From contig NZ_CP132719.1 in the NCBI RefSeq assembly GCF_030845995.1, positions 496,001 to 560,000 on the forward strand: DNA of 64,000 nt. The letters run 5' to 3'. The notes beneath the pieces were generated by a model, which saw only the letters and a list, made by a program, of their open reading frames with translations, did no database searches and was not told where the DNA came from. This document shows positions 63,149 through 64,000 of this stretch, piece by piece. How positions within the stretch are numbered: position 1 is the stretch's first letter; each line of letters opens with the position of its first letter. The position numbers were made by a program, and so were the translations under genes. This DNA is from Geothrix sp. 21YS21S-4 (lineage in GTDB: Bacteria > Acidobacteriota > Holophagae > Holophagales > Holophagaceae).

Positions 63149-64000
63149 TCAGCCGATCCACCCCAGGTACCCCAGCCACAGGGCCCGGCCGAAGAACACG
63201 ACCAGGGGCGTGGCCAGGGCCAGGAAGCAGCCGAAGGGGAGCATGGTCTGGGCGCCGGAGCGGCGCGTCAGCATGAGGGGGACGCCGACGGCGGTGCCCA
63301 GGGCGGCGCCGACGAACAGGATGCCGAGCATGGGAGCCCAGCCCCAGAAGGCGCCCAGCCAGGCCAGCATCTTGAAGTCGCCCATTCCCAGGCCATCGGT
63401 CTTGCGGAGGGCCTTGTAGGCGAGGTTCAGGAGGGCCGGGGCGCCATAGCCGATGACGAGACCCAGGAGGCTCTGCTGCCAGGTGACAGTGGCCTCGAAT
63501 CGCGGGAAGGCGGGCGCGGGCTGCAGCCCGTTGTGGAAGGTCAGGACCTGGAGGAGGCTGCCGTCGCGGCTCCACACCTTCATCAGCGATTCGGGCCACG
63601 CCAGCTGGGGCAGGGCGGCGAGGACGCCCAGGACCATCAGAGGAAACTGGATCGCGTCCGGCAGGATCATCTCGGTGAAGTCCGTGAAGAACAGCACCAC
63701 CAGCGCGAAGGCGCACAGGACGGCCTTGAGCCAGATCAGCGTCCCGAAGGGAAAGAGCCAATGGGCGGCGCCCAGGATGAGGCCGCCCAGCAGCTCCACC
63801 AGCGGGTAGCGGAAGGGGATGGCCCACCCGCAGGCGGCGCACTTCCCCCGCAGCCACAGCCAGCCGAAGACCGGGACGTTGTGCCAGGGCTTGACCTTCG
63901 CTTTGCAGGAAGGGCAGTGGCTGGCCTTCGTGACCACGTCGCGGTCCTCGGGCGCCTCCTGGGGAAGGCGGTGGATGAGCACATTGCAGAACGAGCCCAG
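63149..64000 (-). CDS. pilD: Prepilin peptidase PilD, N-terminus cut by window edge
   Basis: 284 codons visible. GSFCNVLIHRLP at the window edge is the family start region (GSFLNVVIYRLP type). HCPSCKAKVKPWHNVPVFGWLWLRGKCAACG is the four-Cys zinc loop; catalytic Asp in FTDFTEMILPD and in GLGMGDFKML (GxGD). About six to seven transmembrane helices. It processes type IV pilin and type II secretion pseudopilins. Confidence 0.95.
   Translation of the reverse strand: MGSFCNVLIHRLPQEAPEDRDVVTKASHCPSCKAKVKPWHNVPVFGWLWLRGKCAACGWAIPFRYPLVELLGGLILGAAHWLFPFGTLIWLKAVLCAFALVVLFFTDFTEMILPDAIQFPLMVLGVLAALPQLAWPESLMKVWSRDGSLLQVLTFHNGLQPAPAFPRFEATVTWQQSLLGLVIGYGAPALLNLAYKALRKTDGLGMGDFKMLAWLGAFWGWAPMLGILFVGAALGTAVGVPLMLTRRSGAQTMLPFGCFLALATPLVVFFGRALWLGYLGWIG

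Overview
The window is a GC-rich bacterial chromosome segment with densely packed genes. It carries a complete F1 ATP synthase operon, a periplasmic ammonifying nitrite reductase (NrfHA), RecBCD, LPS-heptose and lipid A-type enzymes, outer-membrane barrels and lipoproteins, and a type IV prepilin peptidase. This describes a Gram-negative, respiratory organism. The gene mix fits Acidobacteriota of the Holophagae (Geothrix/Holophaga-like); that assignment is an inference from content, not from a 16S sequence. No prophage, insertion sequence, CRISPR array or rRNA operon is visible.

Layout. 1-1.7 kb: the GTPase gene der (cut by the window edge), a small secreted SnoaL-like protein, two tandem tRNA-Asp-derived repeats, and tRNA-Asp and tRNA-Val. 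1.7-8.5 kb: the ATP synthase operon b'-b-delta-alpha-gamma-beta-epsilon without the a and c subunits, followed by an Hpt protein. 8.5-16.5 kb: metallo-hydrolase, two outer-membrane barrel paralogues, TPR protein, purC, a pair of M16-family proteins without the zinc motif, and an adhesin-like DUF4097 protein. 16.6-20.7 kb: thiolase, ftsE, engB and a VanZ-LpxH fusion. 20.8-20.9 kb: tRNA-Glu and tRNA-Gln. 21-24.8 kb: a tightly coupled signalling cluster (two unknown proteins, FHA-GGDEF cyclase, a 27-codon ORF, Ser/Thr kinase). 25-30.4 kb: small membrane and hypothetical genes, a second DUF4097 protein, nrfHA and a WYL regulator. 30.5-38.8 kb: recC-recB-recD as one overlapping operon. 39-46 kb: lipoprotein, methyltransferase, prs, murA and a NapH-like ferredoxin. 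46-49.9 kb: two AhpD-like proteins, a MocR-type regulator, a monooxygenase-fold protein and an ECF41 sigma factor with a matching promoter. 49.9-64 kb: signal peptidase, HdrD-like iron-sulfur protein, an AT-richer lipoprotein, GH92 mannosidase, a Trm112-like protein, rfaE1, tmk, holB, a methylmalonyl-CoA epimerase, an MNT-HEPN toxin-antitoxin pair and pilD (cut by the window edge).

The strongest unexplained structure is a family of seven intergenic palindromic elements. Their arms are built of three units of about 9 nt with cores GCGAAA, GCAGAT or CCAAG. Every copy lies 0 to about 32 nt downstream of a stop codon. Other notable items are the tRNA-Asp-derived tandem repeats, a signal-peptide-bearing His-rich ATP synthase b subunit, a close match to the ECF41 promoter consensus, and a recurrent -10-like TANNCT box placed 6-8 nt before several start codons, which suggests leaderless transcripts. 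Gene identities were read from motifs in the translated sequence; no database search was possible.
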